64,000 nucleotides of DNA from Persephonella sp. KM09-Lau-8 (GTDB lineage: Bacteria; Aquificota; Aquificia; Aquificales; Hydrogenothermaceae): positions 682,001 through 746,000 of the forward strand of contig NZ_JNLL01000001.1 in the NCBI RefSeq assembly GCF_000703085.1. Direction: 5' to 3'. Every line of letters starts with the position of its first letter. The first letter of the stretch is position 1. The translations under genes were made by a program, and so were the position numbers. Below the pieces are notes generated by a model. The model saw only the letters and a list, made by a program, of their open reading frames with translations, was not told the DNA's origin and searched no databases. Shown here piece by piece: positions 63,639 through 64,000 of this stretch.

Positions 63639-63756
63639 AGCTATAGAAATAGCCATATCACAACTTCATAAATTATTAATTTACCAATAATTTCCGCTGA
63701 TTTATACCTGTAAAAAGTGGTAAAATATATCAAAATATGTGGAGGTAATTCTAAAA

Positions 63757-64000
63757 TTGGAATTACTAATAGATAAAACTGACCTTCAAAATGTCCTAAA
63801 AAAAGCTATATCTGCAACAGAAAAAAAATCAGCTCTTCCAATACTATCAAACTTTCTACTTGAAGCAAAAGACAGCAAACTTATAGTTCAGGGAACAGAC
63901 CTTGAGGTTCATGTTTCTGTATCAGTTTTTGCAAAGGTTGAACAGGAAGGAACTGCCTGTGTAAACGCAAAAAAACTGACAGACATATCTCGTCTTTTAC
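63757..64000 (+). CDS. dnaN: DNA polymerase III beta clamp, N-terminal part
   Basis: About 81 residues visible; the gene runs off the window. The text LLIDKTDLQNVLKKAISATE, KSALPILSNFLLEAK and QGTDLEVHVSV is the N-terminus of the sliding clamp that holds DnaE on DNA. Start is TTG at 63757, giving the spacing to LKKA seen in Aquifex DnaN as recalled; GGAGGT lies 10 bases upstream. No ATG is available nearby in frame. An AT-only inverted repeat (63670-63676 with 63687-63693) lies in the 118-base gap before it. Confidence 0.9.
   Translation, partial: MELLIDKTDLQNVLKKAISATEKKSALPILSNFLLEAKDSKLIVQGTDLEVHVSVSVFAKVEQEGTACVNAKKLTDISRLL

Noticed and set aside
63639-63756. Possible replication origin upstream of dnaN
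   Set aside because: There is an AT-only inverted repeat but no dnaA gene and no sequence close to a DnaA box.
1-64000. tRNA, rRNA, insertion sequences, transposases or prophage genes
   Set aside because: All gaps between genes were read; none holds a cloverleaf-like or rRNA-like sequence, and no transposase or integrase motif was seen.

Overview
This 64 kb window is bacterial chromosome, AT-rich and very densely coded. Proteins are rich in Lys, Glu and Ile, genes commonly overlap by 1-30 bases, and GTG and TTG starts are frequent. The gene set (a CoaBC fusion, LpxC and FadL implying an outer membrane, a membrane-anchored multihaem cytochrome, RecG with an N-terminal extension, a DnaN start that fits an Aquifex-type N-terminus) suggests a thermophilic Gram-negative member of the Aquificota, probably Hydrogenothermaceae (Persephonella/Sulfurihydrogenibium type). 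That assignment is inference from gene content; no rRNA or tRNA gene was seen.

Layout: 1-591 holds the end of a Ca2+/Na+ exchanger-type protein. 677-3358 is a membrane c-di-GMP enzyme (CHASE4-HAMP-PAS-GGDEF-EAL). 3443-7488 carries dnaE and a flavodoxin-like gene. 7471-12465 (minus) is mltD, two small membrane proteins, psiE-like and mfd. 12581-17573 (plus) has a radical SAM gene, a DUF2267 gene with its own terminator, an aldo/keto reductase, moeA and hisC. 17719-20924 is a pyruvate-dehydrogenase-type E1alpha-E1beta-E2 operon without E3. 20907-23774 (minus) is a PAS/EAL phosphodiesterase with two small genes. 23833-28352 is panC followed by a MoxR-DUF58-transglutaminase operon. 28326-32685 holds a membrane diguanylate cyclase and a ribbon-helix-helix/PAS/degenerate GGDEF-EAL protein. 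32751-38780 (minus) is rpiB-glyA, then small membrane genes, nadK, ispF, a DUF1858-like gene and recG. 38860-40595 has a Dsb-like protein and an orphan ABC ATPase. 40582-42701 (minus) encodes a coiled-coil membrane protein and a tandem HepT-like protein. lpxC follows behind a near-perfect sigma-54 promoter.

From 54306 down to 43693 there is a tightly packed ten-gene minus-strand run: TPR protein, sfsA, TRIC-type channel, multihaem cytochrome, coaBC, RCK-C protein, CPA2 antiporter, epmA-like, K+ channel, hemD. ubiE, a four-repeat CRISPR array and a second hisC come next. Then come fadL-fadD, smc, a small GTPase and the start of dnaN.

Themes: four c-di-GMP-type proteins in 32 kb appear to divide the roles of cyclase/phosphodiesterase, phosphodiesterase, cyclase and non-catalytic receptor. 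Potassium and cation handling is clustered (channel, antiporter, RCK protein). Five of seven convergent gene pairs overlap tail to tail. The best candidates for undescribed biology are the DNA-binding-type degenerate GGDEF/EAL protein, the HepT-duplication plus membrane coiled-coil pair, and sigma-54 control of lipid A synthesis.
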